A stretch of DNA of 64,000 nucleotides from an uncultured Legionella sp. (GCA_902168255.1 CABHON010000022.1:124001-188000), one strand, 5' to 3'; counted from the stretch's first letter, positions 35,389-47,861 are shown. Notes: generated by a model from the letters alone, not told the origin. Made by a program: numbers and translations.

Positions 35389-36499
35389 ATGTCATTCGAT
35401 GCTTACGAAATTAATCAAATTGAAAATACGTTACAAGACTTAAAAGAGCGGTTAGATTCGCTTCGGGGGTATCTTTGACGTCGATAATAAAGCAGAACGT
35501 TTAGAAGAAGTCGAGCAAGAATTAGAAATACCTTCTGTATGGGAAAATCCTGAACGGGCCCAAGCATTGGGTAAAGAACGGGCTGAATTAGAAGCAGTTG
35601 TGCATAAAATTAAAGCATTAGCGCAACAATTAACTGATTTAAGTGATTTATGGGAAATGGCACTGGCTGAAGATGATGAGTCAACGCTAAATGCAATAAA
35701 GATCGATGTAGTAGATGCTCAGAAAGCCATTGAAGATTTAGAATTTAAACGCATGTTTAATGGTCAAATGGATAGTGCGAATTGTTATTTGGATATCCAG
35801 TCAGGATCGGGAGGAACAGAAGCTCAGGATTGGGCACAAATGATCTTGCGTATGTATCTTCGTTGGGCTGAAAAGCATGGTTTCCAGTGTGAATTGATTG
35901 ATGAATCTCCTGGTGATGTGGCGGGAATAAAAGGGGCAACAATTTATATTCAAGGAGAATATGCGTATGGTTGGCTTCGTACTGAAACTGGTGTTCATCG
36001 TTTAGTGCGTAAATCACCCTTTGACTCAGGTAATCGTCGACACACTTCTTTTGCTGCTGTTTTTGTTTCACCTGAAATTGATGACGATATTGAAATTGAT
36101 ATTAATCCCGCAGATTTAAAAATCGATACGTATCGTGCAAGTGGGGCAGGTGGGCAGCATATTAATAAAACAGATTCTGCGGTTCGAATTACGCATATCC
36201 CCACTAATACCGTTGTTCAATGTCAAAGTGATCGTTCTCAACATAAAAATAAAGCAAATGCAATGAAACAATTGCGGGCAAGATTATATGAGATGGAGCT
36301 TCAGAAAAAACAAGCAGCCAATGCTGCTTTAGAAGCCTCTAAATCTGACATTGGGTGGGGAAGCCAAATTCGTTCCTACGTTTTGGATCAATCTCGTATT
36401 AAAGACTTGCGAACCGGTGTCGAAAATACGAATACTCAAGCAGTGCTGGATGGAGATTTAGATGCTTTTATTGAGGCAAGTTTGAAATCAGCGGTGTGA
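35389..36499 (+). CDS. prfB: Peptide chain release factor 2, +1 frameshift
   Basis: RF2 ends translation at UGA and UAA codons. The gene starts with ATG 35389 (AAGGAAAA upstream) and reads 29 codons to CTT, then TGA at 35476-35478. A +1 shift onto GAC (35477) continues to 36499, giving 369 residues by join(35389..35475,35477..36499). The tripeptide anticodon SPF ([12 protein letters not shown]) and the catalytic GGQ ([16 protein letters not shown]) are intact. The in-frame TGA is autoregulatory, not a mutation: low RF2 favours the shift. A reading that begins at a downstream start would lack the N-terminal domain. Confidence 0.96.
35465..35479 (+). promoter_or_regulatory. Programmed +1 frameshift site of prfB
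   Basis: The Shine-Dalgarno-like GGGGG precedes the slippery CTTTGAC, with TAT between, as in the classical RF2 recoding site. The stop codon TGA with a following C is a weak terminator, which helps shifting. Confidence 0.93.
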
Positions 36500-36631
36500 A
36501 TAATTTGCACCAAAATGAAAAAATCAATTTGGTGTGAAAATATCATATGAAAGGTTGTTTTCGCTTTCTGCTTTAATCCAGTTTAAAGTTAGCGTAAACT
36601 TCTTTAGGTTGATTAACCTTTAGAGAAAAAT

Positions 36632-37603
36632 ATGATTAATGCGTATCTTTTAGAAGACGATATCCTGACTCAAGATTTATCTGATCCTTATGCAGAGTTA
36701 ACTTTACAAAAAGCGGTATGGATTGATCTATTAAGCCCAACGTATGAAGATGAAAATTTAGTCGAAAAAGCGATCGGGCTTGATGTCCCGACGCGAGACG
36801 ATATGCGCGAAATCGAAATCTCAAGTCGGTTGTATAAACAGAATAAAGTATTATTTATGACAGCCAGTATGCTCATGCATTCTGAATCAAGAGAGCCTAT
36901 TTTAGATGCGGTGAGTTTTATCCTAACAGAAAAACAACTAGTGACCGTGCGTTATTTTGAATTACAAACCTTTTTGCTTTTTGGTTTGCGTATTAATAGG
37001 CAAGAAATTAGTGAAGAGAATGCTAATAAGGTGTTAATCCAGTTATTAGAAACTGCCATTGATCGTATTGCTGATATTTTGGAAAGGGTAGGAAGTTCGG
37101 TTGATAAGCATTCACAACTTATTTTTCGTCCGGATAAAACGCAAGAAAAACTCGACTTTCAACAGCTTTTACAAGAAATTGGCTCAAATGGAGATTTGGG
37201 AGCGAAAGCGCGGGAAAGTTTGATATCTTTTAGCCGACTCATTTCCTATTTTAGGCAAAATCGGGAACATGCTTTAGATACTAATAGTAAAGTACGTCTT
37301 GATACCCTTTCTTCAGACATCCATGCATTGAATGATCATGTGAGCTTCTTATCAAACCAAGTTAATTTCTTATTGAATGCAACCCTGGGGATGATTAATA
37401 TTAATCAAAGTAATATTATTAAAATATTTTCAATTGCAGCAGTGATTTTTTTGCCACCAACTTTAGTTGCCAGTATCTATGGCATGAATTTTGAGTTTAT
37501 GCCAGGGTTGCATTGGCGATTTGGTTACTTTATGGGACTTTTCTTAATTATCCTTTCTGCATTTATTCCTTATCAGTTTTTTAAATGGCGTAAGTGGTTA
37601 TAA
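36632..37603 (+). CDS. corA: CorA family Mg2+/divalent cation channel
   Basis: A 323-residue inner membrane magnesium channel. A soluble N-terminal domain (1-255) of alternating strands and long helices is followed by two transmembrane helices at the C-terminus. The first ends in the signature YGMNF (near residue 284) that forms the pore selectivity filter. It ends with a basic tail, WRKWL. It stands as its own transcription unit between prfB and tRNA-fMet. Confidence 0.94.
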   Translation: MINAYLLEDDILTQDLSDPYAELTLQKAVWIDLLSPTYEDENLVEKAIGLDVPTRDDMREIEISSRLYKQNKVLFMTASMLMHSESREPILDAVSFILTEKQLVTVRYFELQTFLLFGLRINRQEISEENANKVLIQLLETAIDRIADILERVGSSVDKHSQLIFRPDKTQEKLDFQQLLQEIGSNGDLGAKARESLISFSRLISYFRQNREHALDTNSKVRLDTLSSDIHALNDHVSFLSNQVNFLLNATLGMININQSNIIKIFSIAAVIFLPPTLVASIYGMNFEFMPGLHWRFGYFMGLFLIILSAFIPYQFFKWRKWL

Positions 37604-37732
37604 AACGACCTAAAAAACAACCCCCTCAAAGAAAATAACCATTAATGTCACGAAAAAGCCGCCAAAATAATAAAGTATAGTATTATATCGCTTGCTTTTT
37701 GTGTGAGGCTTTGTTACACTTCCTAACATTGA

Positions 37733-37809
<77 letters not shown>

Positions 37810-37823
37810 AATTCATTTTTTTT

Positions 37824-37851
37824 AAAAACCCCATATTTGGGGTTTTTTTTT
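37824..37851 (+). terminator. Rho-independent terminator
   Basis: AAAAACCCC and GGGGTTTTT form a 9-bp hairpin with the loop ATATTT, followed by a run of T. It ends the tRNA-fMet transcript. Confidence 0.85.
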
Positions 37852-37870
37852 AAGTGTTATACTCACAGCA

Positions 37871-37964
37871 ATTGAGTTTTCGGTGCGACGCAAGCGAAGC
37901 AAATGAAGGAGTGTATATTATACATGACTGAAGTTGATGCCGCTTACAAAGCTGAATAATCAAG
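37871..37964 (-). repeat. Dispersed palindromic repeat, single copy
   Basis: This belongs to the family at 43-333 in the opposite orientation, sharing AAGGAGTGTA and CATGACTGAAG and the inverted ends (TTGAGTTTTC ... GCTGAATAATCAAG). Here the protein-like frame is broken by length changes and stops, so it is non-coding. It lies between the terminator and rimP. Confidence 0.8.
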
Positions 37965-37994
37965 GACGTAGAGTATATTTTGCTTGGGGGTATT

Positions 37995-38441
37995 GTGATT
38001 CATACAGAACTCGAAACATTATTGGCGCCTGTAGTTGAAGACTTAGGTTATGAACTCTGGGCTTGCGAAATGATTTCTCAGGGCAAGTATTCATTGTTAC
38101 GCATTTATATTGATAAGCCTGAGGGCATAACAATTGATGATTGTGAACGAGTAAGCCACGAAGTCAGTGTTTTATTAGAGGTACAAGCTCCAATAACAAG
38201 TCAATACACGCTCGAGGTGTCATCGCCTGGATTGGATAGACCCCTATTTAAAAAAGCGCATTTTGAGCGTTTTATAGGTTCGAATATTCAGGTCCAAGTG
38301 AGACAGCCTATAGAAAAACGCAGAAAATTTACAGGTGAATTAATAGAAGTGAGTGATGATAATAAAATTATCATTCGCGATGCAGATGTAACAAGAACAA
38401 TTTCCATGATGGATATTGTTAAAGCACATTTAATATATTGA
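37995..38441 (+). CDS. rimP: Ribosome maturation factor RimP
   Basis: RimP is needed for 30S subunit maturation. GTG 37995 gives 148 residues beginning IHTELETLLAPVVEDLGYELW; an in-frame TTG at 37980 would add five. The family motifs VSHEVSVLLEV and YTLEVSSPGLDRPLF are present, with the C-terminal Sm-like domain after residue 85. It is the first gene of the rimP-nusA-infB-rbfA-truB operon, 13 bases before nusA. Confidence 0.93.
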   Translation: MIHTELETLLAPVVEDLGYELWACEMISQGKYSLLRIYIDKPEGITIDDCERVSHEVSVLLEVQAPITSQYTLEVSSPGLDRPLFKKAHFERFIGSNIQVQVRQPIEKRRKFTGELIEVSDDNKIIIRDADVTRTISMMDIVKAHLIY

Positions 38442-38454
38442 GAGGTAGGTAACG

Positions 38455-39936
38455 ATGAGCAAAGAGATATTGTTAGTGGCTGAAGCCGTATCGAATGAAA
38501 AAGGGGTTTCACGCGATGTGGTTTTGGATGCGATCCAGTTGGCTTTAGAATCAGCTACTAAGAAAAAAACTGGCGAAGAGTCAGGAATTCGCGTTAGCCT
38601 TAACCATAAAACAGGTGATTACACCACTTTTCGTTACTGGGAAGTCGTTGAAGACGATCAAGTATTATTTCCTGAGCGTCAAATTACTGTAGCGCAAGCG
38701 TTACCTAAAGATTCCAAAATACAGGTTGGTGAACGAATTGAAACGTTAATTCCTTCTATTGAATTTGGACGAATCGCCGCCCAAGCTGCTAAACAAGTGA
38801 TTGCTCAGAAAGTACGAGAAGCAGAACGTCAACTCGTCGTTGAAGAATATGAGAAAAAAGTCGGAACGTTAATCACTGGTACTGTCAAAAAAGTTATGCG
38901 GGAAGTGGTATTTATTGACTTGGGAGGCAAAGCTGAAGCAGCGCTGCCAAGAAGTGAAATGTTGCCAAATGAAATATTTCGTATGGGTGACAGAGTTCGC
39001 GCATTATTGTTTGCGGTTGATCCACAACCCCGTGGTGCTCAGTTATGTGTTAGCCGTACACGGCCCGAAATGCTTATTGAATTATTTAAAATTGAAGTGC
39101 CTGAAATCGGTGAAGGTATTATTGAAGTTAAAGCAGCGGCTCGTGATCCTGGAGCCCGTGCCAAAATTGCGGTTAAAACAAATGATGGTCGAATTGACCC
39201 AATTGGTGCTTGTGTTGGAATGCGGGGCGCTCGTGTCCAAGCGGTATCAAGTGAATTAGGTGGTGAAAGAGTTGATATCGTATTATGGGATAGTAATCCG
39301 GCCCAGCTTGTTATTAATGCAATGGCACCAGCAGAGACTCGTGCAATTGTGATGGATGAAGAAACTCATACCATGGATTTGGCAATTGATGCTGCTCAGT
39401 TATCACAAGCGATTGGCCGTAATGGGCAAAATGTCCGTTTAGCAACAGATTTAACCGGGTGGACGCTAAACGTAATGAGTGTTGAAGAGTTTAATGCCAA
39501 AAATGAAGAAGAATCAGCAAAAGTATTAGACTTATTTACACGTGTTTTAGAAATTGATGAAGAATTAGCGCGTTTGCTAGTCGAAGTTGGTTTCTCTAGT
39601 TTGGAAGAAGTGGCTTATGTTCCAAGAGAAGATTTTCTTGCTATTGAAGGCTTTGATGAAGAATTAGTTGATGAATTAAGGGCACGTGCAAACGATGCTT
39701 TATTAACACAAGCATTGACTTCTGAAGAGCAAATTGGTGGAACTGAACCTGCAAAAGATTTGCTAGAAATGGAAGGTATGGATGAAGCGTTAGCCTATAA
39801 ATTGGCTGAAAAAGGTATTCGGACAATGGAAGATTTAGCAGAGCAATCTGTTGATGATATTGTTTCTATTGAAGGAATGACTGAAGAAACAGCGGCTAAA
39901 TTAATTATGAAAGCCCGAGAGCCTTGGTTTCAATAA
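38455..39936 (+). CDS. nusA: Transcription termination/antitermination NusA
   Basis: NusA binds RNA polymerase and modulates pausing, termination and antitermination. It has 493 residues. An N-terminal RNAP-binding domain is followed by S1 ([20 protein letters not shown], from about 138), KH1 and KH2 ([17 protein letters not shown] and [12 protein letters not shown]), and two C-terminal acidic helix-hairpin-helix repeats ([18 protein letters not shown] and [18 protein letters not shown]), the gammaproteobacterial layout. GAGAGGTAGG gives a strong ribosome binding site. Confidence 0.98.
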   Translation: MSKEILLVAEAVSNEKGVSRDVVLDAIQLALESATKKKTGEESGIRVSLNHKTGDYTTFRYWEVVEDDQVLFPERQITVAQALPKDSKIQVGERIETLIPSIEFGRIAAQAAKQVIAQKVREAERQLVVEEYEKKVGTLITGTVKKVMREVVFIDLGGKAEAALPRSEMLPNEIFRMGDRVRALLFAVDPQPRGAQLCVSRTRPEMLIELFKIEVPEIGEGIIEVKAAARDPGARAKIAVKTNDGRIDPIGACVGMRGARVQAVSSELGGERVDIVLWDSNPAQLVINAMAPAETRAIVMDEETHTMDLAIDAAQLSQAIGRNGQNVRLATDLTGWTLNVMSVEEFNAKNEEESAKVLDLFTRVLEIDEELARLLVEVGFSSLEEVAYVPREDFLAIEGFDEELVDELRARANDALLTQALTSEEQIGGTEPAKDLLEMEGMDEALAYKLAEKGIRTMEDLAEQSVDDIVSIEGMTEETAAKLIMKAREPWFQ

Positions 39937-39992
39937 TTTGAAAATGAAAACCAGAGGCAAATGAAGAAGAATATTGTCAGGAGAATAAGAAA

Positions 39993-42530
39993 ATGGCAGA
40001 TGTGACTGTTAAACAACTTGCCCAAACAATCGGTGTTTCTGCTGATCGTTTATTGGGACAGTTAAAAGATGCTGGATTAGTGTTTTCTGATGCAGAACAG
40101 ATGGTTACTGAAGAACAAAAGCGTCTTCTTCTGGCTCATCTAAAACGAGCTCATGGCGAAAACTCAGAGGTAACACCTCATCGTATTACATTAAAAAGAA
40201 AAAGCATTAGCCAAGTTAAACTAGGGGGTTCAGGAGCTCACGATACTCATCGTGGAAAAACAGTTAATATTGAAGTGCGTAAAAAACGTACTTATGTAAA
40301 ACAAGCACCCACTCCAGCTCCCGAAGTGGTAGAAGAGGAAGAAATAATAGCTCCTATAGTTGAAACTTTACCAGAAGAAACTATTGCTGCAACGACAATT
40401 GAGACGACTGAAAATCAATTGCCTCTTGAGCAAGAGATTATTCCAACTGAAGAAGAAGTTGTGATGGCGCCTGTAGAAGCCTCAGTTGAACCAGAAAAGG
40501 TAATATCTGAAGACTCATCTGGAAAGAAAAAAGCTAAAGTTAAAGGAAAACACCATCATGCTGCTGAAGTAGTGGGCAAGGAATCAGACTCTGACAGTTA
40601 TGCAGATCGATTTAAAAAAGGTGGCGCTAAGCATGCTAATAAAAAAGGAAAAAAATACGAAAATAAAGCAAGTGATAAACGTGCTAAAGAAAAGGAAGAT
40701 AAAAGAAAGCATGCGGAACAGATATTAACACAAGAATTTGAAAGACCAACTGCACCAGTAATTCGCGAAGTACTAATTCCCGAAACCATTACGGTTGCTG
40801 AATTAGCAAAAAGAATGTCAGTAAAAGCAGCCGAAGTCATCACGGTGATGATGAAATTAGGTGCAATGGCAACTATTAACCAAGTGATCGATCAAGATAC
40901 TGCGGTGATTGTCGTTGAAGAAATGGGGCATAAACCTAAAGTAATCAATGAAAATGCTATGGAAGCCTCTTTGTCTCAAACAGATGGCACTGAATACAAG
41001 GCAACTAAACGTGCACCTGTGGTAACTATTATGGGTCACGTGGATCATGGTAAGACTTCTTTATTAGATTATATTCGACGTACGCGTGTTGCTTTAGCAG
41101 AAGCTGGTGGAATTACACAACATATTGGGGCTTATCACGTTTCTACGGAAAAAGGTGACATAACTTTCCTTGATACACCAGGTCACGCTGCGTTTACGGC
41201 CATGCGCGCCCGTGGAGCAAAAGTAACGGATTTAGTGGTATTAATTGTGGCAGCTGATGATGGTGTTAAACCTCAAACAATTGAAGCTATTCAACATGCG
41301 AAAGCCGCAAAGGTGCCTATTGTTGTTGCTATTAATAAGATGGATAAACCAGATGTGGATCCAGAACGTGTGAAAAGTGAGCTATCTACTCATGAAATTA
41401 TTTCGGAAGAGTGGGGTGGTGATTGCATGTTTGTGGGTATTTCTGCTAAAACAGGTATGGGCATTGATGAATTATTGGATGCTATATTATTACAAGCGGA
41501 AGTATTAGAATTAACAGCCGTTTCTGAAGGCCCAGCAAAAGGTATTGTTATTGAATCAAGACTAGATAAAGGGCAAGGTCCTATTGCTACCGTATTAGTT
41601 CAAAGTGGATCTTTAAAGAAAGGTGATTTAGTTTTAGCTGGGTTCCAATATGGTAAGGTGCGCGCTTTAATTGGGGATTCAGGCGGCTTTGTACCTTCAG
41701 CAGCTCCTTCTATACCAGTGGAGGTACTGGGTCTTTCCGGTGTCCCTCATGCTGGTGATGAAGTGATGGTGGTAGAAGACGAAAGAAAAGCACGAGAAGT
41801 TGCTTTATTCCGCCAAGGGAAATTCCGTGATGTGAAATTAGCGCGACAAAAAACTTCATTAGAAAACTTATTTGAAAACTCGGGACAAACCTCGGCTAAG
41901 ACGTTGAACATTGTCTTAAAAGCTGACGTACAAGGTTCGGTTGAGGCGATTAATAGCTCATTAGTTAAATTATCAACGGATGAAGTTAAAGTTGTTGTAG
42001 TGGGTAGTGGTGTTGGTGGAATCACCGAGTCCGATGTTCAATTGGCAATTGCATCTAATGCATTGTTAATTGGTTTTAACGTTCGTGCTGGCGCTTCTAG
42101 TCGCCGTTTAGCAGAACAAGAAGACGTTAAAATTTATTATTACAGTGTCATTTATGATTTAGTTGAAGAAATTACTCAAGCATTAACGGGTATGCTGGCT
42201 CCTACCTTTAAAGAGCAAATTACTGGTATTGCTGAAGTACGTGATGTATTCCGCTCACCTAAATTAGGTGCCATTGCAGGATGTATGGTGACCGAAGGTG
42301 TGATTAAACGTAACAATCCTATTCGTGTATTAAGGGATAACGTGGTAATCTACGAAGGAACGTTAGAGTCATTACGTCGCTTTAAAGATGACGTATTAGA
42401 AGTTAAACAAGGATTTGAGTGTGGTATTGGGGTGAAAAATTACAATGATGTTAAACCCAATGATTTAATTGAAGTATATGAAATGATTGAAGTAAAACGA
42501 GGTTTGTCGGATGCCAAAGAAAGCGCATAA
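39993..42530 (+). CDS. infB: Translation initiation factor IF-2
   Basis: This GTPase brings initiator tRNA to the 30S subunit. It has 845 residues: an IF2 N-terminal domain ([17 protein letters not shown]), a long charged low-complexity linker (about 95-245), a second IF2-N domain, and the G domain with GHVDHGKTS (about 349), DTPGHAAF and NKMD, followed by domains II-IV. It overlaps rbfA by 20 bases, so the two are translationally coupled. The linker length is ordinary for the family. Confidence 0.98.
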   Translation: MADVTVKQLAQTIGVSADRLLGQLKDAGLVFSDAEQMVTEEQKRLLLAHLKRAHGENSEVTPHRITLKRKSISQVKLGGSGAHDTHRGKTVNIEVRKKRTYVKQAPTPAPEVVEEEEIIAPIVETLPEETIAATTIETTENQLPLEQEIIPTEEEVVMAPVEASVEPEKVISEDSSGKKKAKVKGKHHHAAEVVGKESDSDSYADRFKKGGAKHANKKGKKYENKASDKRAKEKEDKRKHAEQILTQEFERPTAPVIREVLIPETITVAELAKRMSVKAAEVITVMMKLGAMATINQVIDQDTAVIVVEEMGHKPKVINENAMEASLSQTDGTEYKATKRAPVVTIMGHVDHGKTSLLDYIRRTRVALAEAGGITQHIGAYHVSTEKGDITFLDTPGHAAFTAMRARGAKVTDLVVLIVAADDGVKPQTIEAIQHAKAAKVPIVVAINKMDKPDVDPERVKSELSTHEIISEEWGGDCMFVGISAKTGMGIDELLDAILLQAEVLELTAVSEGPAKGIVIESRLDKGQGPIATVLVQSGSLKKGDLVLAGFQYGKVRALIGDSGGFVPSAAPSIPVEVLGLSGVPHAGDEVMVVEDERKAREVALFRQGKFRDVKLARQKTSLENLFENSGQTSAKTLNIVLKADVQGSVEAINSSLVKLSTDEVKVVVVGSGVGGITESDVQLAIASNALLIGFNVRAGASSRRLAEQEDVKIYYYSVIYDLVEEITQALTGMLAPTFKEQITGIAEVRDVFRSPKLGAIAGCMVTEGVIKRNNPIRVLRDNVVIYEGTLESLRRFKDDVLEVKQGFECGIGVKNYNDVKPNDLIEVYEMIEVKRGLSDAKESA

Positions 42531-42906
42531 ACCTACAACGTATAGCCGTACAGAAAAAACGAGTCAACTGCTTCAAGAAGCATTAGCGAAGCTCATTCAA
42601 CAAGAGATTCGCGATCCACGCATGCCTAAATTAGTGACATTATCCCATGTGGTAGTGTCACCTGATTTATCTCATGCTAAAGTATATTTCACTACTTTAG
42701 AAGGTGTTGAAGAAGGTAAACAAACCGCGAATATTCTGAATCATGCGGCAGGTTATTTACGTGCTCAATTGCCTCAAGCTATTCAATTACGTATTGTTCC
42801 TCGATTGCATTTTATTTATGATGAAGCATTGGAAGAAGCGAACCGTTTGAGTAATTTAATAGCTCAATTGCCAGAAGAGCTTGAAGATTCTGAAAAAGAT
42901 GACTGA
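42511..42906 (+). CDS. rbfA: Ribosome-binding factor A
   Basis: RbfA assists late 30S maturation by binding near 16S helix 1. It has 131 residues, with a type-II KH fold, the motif [18 protein letters not shown], and YFTTLEG. It starts inside infB and its stop overlaps the start of truB (ATGACTGA), so the three are tightly coupled. Confidence 0.95.
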   Translation: MPKKAHKPTTYSRTEKTSQLLQEALAKLIQQEIRDPRMPKLVTLSHVVVSPDLSHAKVYFTTLEGVEEGKQTANILNHAAGYLRAQLPQAIQLRIVPRLHFIYDEALEEANRLSNLIAQLPEELEDSEKDD

Positions 42907-43873
42907 AACTAAGCAGGGCATTTCATTGAAATCTCAGCAAAGAGCAGTAAATGGAATATTACTTCTCAATAAAGATCTTAAACTCAGTTCAAATACAGCA
43001 CTTCAGCAAGTTAAGCGTTTGTATAAAGCCAAAAAAGCAGGGCACACAGGCAGCCTTGATCCTTTAGCAACCGGTGTATTACCTATTTGTTTGGGAGAGG
43101 CTACCAAGTTTAGTGGTTATTTATTAGATGCGGACAAAGCATATACGGCTTGGGGCTGTTTAGGATATACAAGTCCTACGGGCGATGCAGAGGGAGAATG
43201 TACCCCTGTTCCTCAAGCACCTCTTATTACTTCTTCTCAATTTCAAGAAAATCTCAAATCATTTATTGGCAGCATTAAACAAATTCCACCTATTTATTCT
43301 GCGCTAAAAAAAGATGGCGTACCGTTATATAAGTTGGCTCGCAAAGGTCAAACTATAGACAGCCAAGCAATGGAAGAAAAAGCGCGATGGATCACTATTT
43401 TTGATATCCAGCTAAAAAGTTTTGATTATCCCAATTTTGAAATTACTGTGCGTTGTAGCAAAGGGACTTATATTCGCACTTTAGTGGAAGATATTGGAAA
43501 ATCGTTGAATTCAGGTGCTTATCTATTAAATTTACGTCGTGATAAAGCAGGTTTATATACTTTAGAAAATTCCTTTACGATTGAACAATTAAAAGTGCTA
43601 AATCAGGATAGTTTAGATAGTTTATTACTTCCCATGGATACTGCTGTTATAGAATATCCTAAATACATCATTGATCTCGAGCAAGCCAAAGCGCTTCAAC
43701 AAGGTAAAGTGCTTATAGTAGATACTTCCAAAATTTTAAACATTAAACTTAAATCAATAGAAAATAATTTAGTATCCCTAGTGCGGCTTTATACAACGGA
43801 TAATACTTTTATCGGTTTAGGAAAAATTTCACCTGAAAATGAATTAAGTGTTCAACGATTAGTAAGTTTTTAG
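42899..43873 (+). CDS. truB: tRNA pseudouridine(55) synthase
   Basis: TruB makes pseudouridine-55 in the T-loop of all tRNAs. ATG 42899 overlaps the rbfA stop and gives 324 residues; a TTG at 42881 would add six. The catalytic Asp is in GHTGSLDPLATGVLP (near residue 49). KIPPIYSA-like QIPPIYSALKKDG and the RCSKGTYIRTL motif follow. The C-terminal ~80 residues form a divergent PUA-like domain. No rpsO or pnp follows, unlike E. coli; the operon ends here at a hairpin. Confidence 0.95.
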   Translation: MTETKQGISLKSQQRAVNGILLLNKDLKLSSNTALQQVKRLYKAKKAGHTGSLDPLATGVLPICLGEATKFSGYLLDADKAYTAWGCLGYTSPTGDAEGECTPVPQAPLITSSQFQENLKSFIGSIKQIPPIYSALKKDGVPLYKLARKGQTIDSQAMEEKARWITIFDIQLKSFDYPNFEITVRCSKGTYIRTLVEDIGKSLNSGAYLLNLRRDKAGLYTLENSFTIEQLKVLNQDSLDSLLLPMDTAVIEYPKYIIDLEQAKALQQGKVLIVDTSKILNIKLKSIENNLVSLVRLYTTDNTFIGLGKISPENELSVQRLVSF

Positions 43874-43928
43874 GTTTTTTCTATTGAATCCGCTGGCCAA
43901 CCATTTTTCCTGCGTATGGATTGTAATT

Positions 43929-43983
43929 ATACCTCTGCGTCATTCTCGCGTGGCATTGTTGCATGGGAATGACACAGAGGTAT
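43929..43983. terminator. Bidirectional hairpin between truB and ihfA
   Basis: ATACCTCTGCGTCATTC pairs with GAATGACACAGAGGTAT over 17 bases with one mismatch, with AT-rich flanks on both sides. It separates convergent truB and ihfA. The loop contains GGCATTGTTGCATGG, similar to the element end at 59587, so it may also be a relic repeat. Confidence 0.55.
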
Positions 43984-43988
43984 TTTAA

Positions 43989-44291
43989 TCAAGAACGTTT
44001 AGTTGTTTTTTTCAATGCTGTTTTTAGTTTTTTTCCTGCATGAAAAGTAACAACGCGCCGAGGTGAAATAATGTGCTCTTCTTTTGTTTTAGGATTTCTG
44101 CCAATTCTCGCTTTTTTTTCTCTCACATCAAAATTTCCAAAGCCTGAAAGATGAACGGACTCACCTTGAGTAAAAGCATGAACCAGTTCATTATAGAAAA
44201 GTTTAACAAACTCCGCCGCATCTTTTTTCTCAAAATTGAGTTTAGTAATTAAAACGGCAGTTAAATCTGCTCGAGTTAGTGCATTATTCAT
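43989..44291 (-). CDS. ihfA: Integration host factor subunit alpha
   Basis: A 100-residue HU/IHF DNA-bending protein. The motif SGFGNFDVREKKARIGRNPKT includes the conserved arm with Pro at its tip, and the alpha subunit is supported by its position after pheT. IHF shapes DNA for transcription, replication and recombination. It starts at the pheT stop (one-base overlap) and is the last gene of pheS-pheT-ihfA. Confidence 0.94.
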   Translation of the reverse strand: MNNALTRADLTAVLITKLNFEKKDAAEFVKLFYNELVHAFTQGESVHLSGFGNFDVREKKARIGRNPKTKEEHIISPRRVVTFHAGKKLKTALKKTTKRS

Positions 44292-46669
44292 TAAGAAGCC
44301 CGTAAATTAATGGAGAAAGTGCTTTGTAATTGGGTAATTACTTTTTCCATTAAATCGTTAACTTCAGCATCAACCAACGTCCGTTCTGGATGTTGTAAAG
44401 TTAATGCCACCGCTAAACTTTTTTGATTTTCAGGAATATTCTTTCCTTGATATTGATCAAAAATTTGCACTTCTTGTAAGAACACCTGATCTTGTTGTTT
44501 GATACAATCGATCAATGCTTGCGCAGAAATAGATCTATCTATTAAGAAAGATAAATCCCGACGAATAGAAGGGAATTTCGATAAAGATACGTATTCAGGA
44601 ATAGTCGTTTCTGAAATTAAATCTACATCAAGCTCAAAGAGAAATGGCGTGTTGGTTAAATTCCAGAGTTGTACCAATTCTGGATGAAGAGCACCGATAT
44701 AGCCTAAGATTTTTCCTTGAGAAGTAATTTTTGCTGATTGACCTGGATGTAATGCGGGATGTTCCACGGTTTCAAAACGACATTGTTTATTGGTGAGGGC
44801 TAGTAGAGATTCTACATCGCCTTTTATGTCGTAGAAGTCATAAGCACGAGCAGGTTCACTCCAATCGAGTGAAGCGCGTGTGCCAAAACATAATCCTGCT
44901 AACAGTTTTTTCTGTTCAACGTTTTTGCCTTCGCGAATAAATCGAGCACTTTGTTCAAATATACGTAAATCATGGATTTGTCGATTTTGGTTATAAGCTG
45001 CTGTTTCGAGTAAACCTATCCACAAACCTTTACGCATAACGGTATATTCACTGGAAATTGGATTTAGCAATCCAAGGGTTTCCCCTTCAGAATAAATACG
45101 ATCTTGTTTTTCTTTATTCACGAAACTATATGAAATTATTTCATGATATCCGCGTGCAGCAAGTGTGTCGCTAAAAGTATCAGTGGTGATCTTGTCTTCA
45201 GGAATAGCATGTGCGGATAAACAAGCATTTAATGAAACACTTGGAATGCGATCATACCCATAAACACGAGCTGCTTCTTCAATGAGATCTGCTTCAATGG
45301 CTAAATCTGAACGATGAGAAGGAATCGTTACTTCCCAAGTATCTTGGTGTGAAGTAACGTTAAGTCCTAAACGATTAAAGCTAAATTCTAAACTATGGGT
45401 GTCTTCTTTGGTTAGGGCAACACCTAATAAACGTTCCACAGCGGCTAAACGTAATGTAATAGCTTGTTGTGTGAGCGATAATGAGGAAGAACCTACTTCT
45501 GGGCCAACCTCCCCACCACAAATCTGTTGAATTAAATTAACCGCACGGGTTAAGGCTTTTTGTTGGATAGAAGGATCAACACCACGTTCATAGCGATGAG
45601 CGGCATCAGTAAATAACCCATATTGACGCGCTTTGCCTGCAATGATTTTAGGGGCAAACCAGGCGCTTTCGAGAAAAATGTTTCTTGTTTTCTCGGTAAC
45701 TGCTGTGCGTAATCCTCCCATAATACCCGCTAGGGCAATAGGACCTTCATCGTCGGTGATCAATAAAGTACCTGCTTTTAAAGTAATCGTGTTGCCATCT
45801 AGTAATGTAATGGATTCATTATCACGAGATAAACGTACACAAATAGTTCCTTTAATGGTGTCTAAATCAAACGCATGAAGTGGTTGGCCTAATTCATTGA
45901 GTATATAATTGGTAACATCCACCACGGGAAAGATAGCGCGTGTGCCAGAGCGCTTAACGCGTTCAGTAAGCCATAGAGGTGCTTTTACGTGAGGATTAAT
46001 ATTTTTGATAATGCGTCCAACATATCGACCACAACCTTCGGTGCTTTCAATCACAATTTTTTGCGTGTCTGAAATGGTTTCAACAATAGAAGTTACCTCA
46101 GGTTCATGAATAGCACATTGTGTTAATGCTGCGACTTCTCGGGCAATACCAGCAATACTTAAGCAATCGCCGCGATTTGGGGTAATGCCTAATTCAATGA
46201 TTGTATCATCTAAATTTAAATACTGGCGTAAATTTTCACCCAGTGGTGCATCTTCAGGTAGTTCAATAATACCTTCAGATACATCCAATAATCCCAGTTC
46301 TTGAGCTGAACATAACATACCTTCAGAAACAACATCACGAAGTTTTGCTCGTTGAATAGACATTCCATTAGGCAATGAGGCACCAATCATGGCAACAGCG
46401 ACTTTAATGCCAGCACGTGCATTCGGCGCACCACAAACAATATTTAATAGGGTAGGTGTCCCAACATCTACTTGGCATACGCGTAATCTATCGGCTTTAG
46501 GATGAGGTTCTGCCTGCTGAATTTTTCCCACAACAACATCATTAAATTGGCCGGCTACAGGGTGTAAGCCTTCGGTTTCAAGACCAGCCATAGTAAGTGT
46601 GTCAGCCAGTTCTTGATTGCTAATAGTAGGGTTTACCCATTCTCTGAGCCATTTTGCACTGAATTTCAT
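44291..46669 (-). CDS. pheT: Phenylalanyl-tRNA synthetase beta subunit
   Basis: The 792-residue beta subunit of the alpha2-beta2 enzyme that charges tRNA-Phe. It has an N-terminal tRNA-binding OB domain (about 40-150), the B3/B4 editing region, the B5 domain, a catalytic-like core with no active motifs, and a C-terminal ferredoxin-fold anticodon-binding domain (SKFPSIRRDLSFLIDRSIS). Length is normal. It lies 48 bases after pheS. Confidence 0.97.
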   Translation of the reverse strand: MKFSAKWLREWVNPTISNQELADTLTMAGLETEGLHPVAGQFNDVVVGKIQQAEPHPKADRLRVCQVDVGTPTLLNIVCGAPNARAGIKVAVAMIGASLPNGMSIQRAKLRDVVSEGMLCSAQELGLLDVSEGIIELPEDAPLGENLRQYLNLDDTIIELGITPNRGDCLSIAGIAREVAALTQCAIHEPEVTSIVETISDTQKIVIESTEGCGRYVGRIIKNINPHVKAPLWLTERVKRSGTRAIFPVVDVTNYILNELGQPLHAFDLDTIKGTICVRLSRDNESITLLDGNTITLKAGTLLITDDEGPIALAGIMGGLRTAVTEKTRNIFLESAWFAPKIIAGKARQYGLFTDAAHRYERGVDPSIQQKALTRAVNLIQQICGGEVGPEVGSSSLSLTQQAITLRLAAVERLLGVALTKEDTHSLEFSFNRLGLNVTSHQDTWEVTIPSHRSDLAIEADLIEEAARVYGYDRIPSVSLNACLSAHAIPEDKITTDTFSDTLAARGYHEIISYSFVNKEKQDRIYSEGETLGLLNPISSEYTVMRKGLWIGLLETAAYNQNRQIHDLRIFEQSARFIREGKNVEQKKLLAGLCFGTRASLDWSEPARAYDFYDIKGDVESLLALTNKQCRFETVEHPALHPGQSAKITSQGKILGYIGALHPELVQLWNLTNTPFLFELDVDLISETTIPEYVSLSKFPSIRRDLSFLIDRSISAQALIDCIKQQDQVFLQEVQIFDQYQGKNIPENQKSLAVALTLQHPERTLVDAEVNDLMEKVITQLQSTFSINLRAS

Positions 46670-46717
46670 AAGTTTTATTCTCCTGTTTCGCTGATATGTG
46701 GCGAATGTATAATGATG

Positions 46718-47776
<1,059 letters not shown>

Positions 47777-47861
47777 TTAGTTTCCGTGATCATATCGAAT
47801 CTTTTCAGTATTATCCAGGCATTTTGCAGAGATTTTCGCGTTTAAAACGCACTATAGAATT

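Noticed and set aside
35476-35478. Nonsense mutation in prfB
   Set aside because: The TGA lies in the classical RF2 frameshift context and downstream sequence continues the family in the +1 frame.
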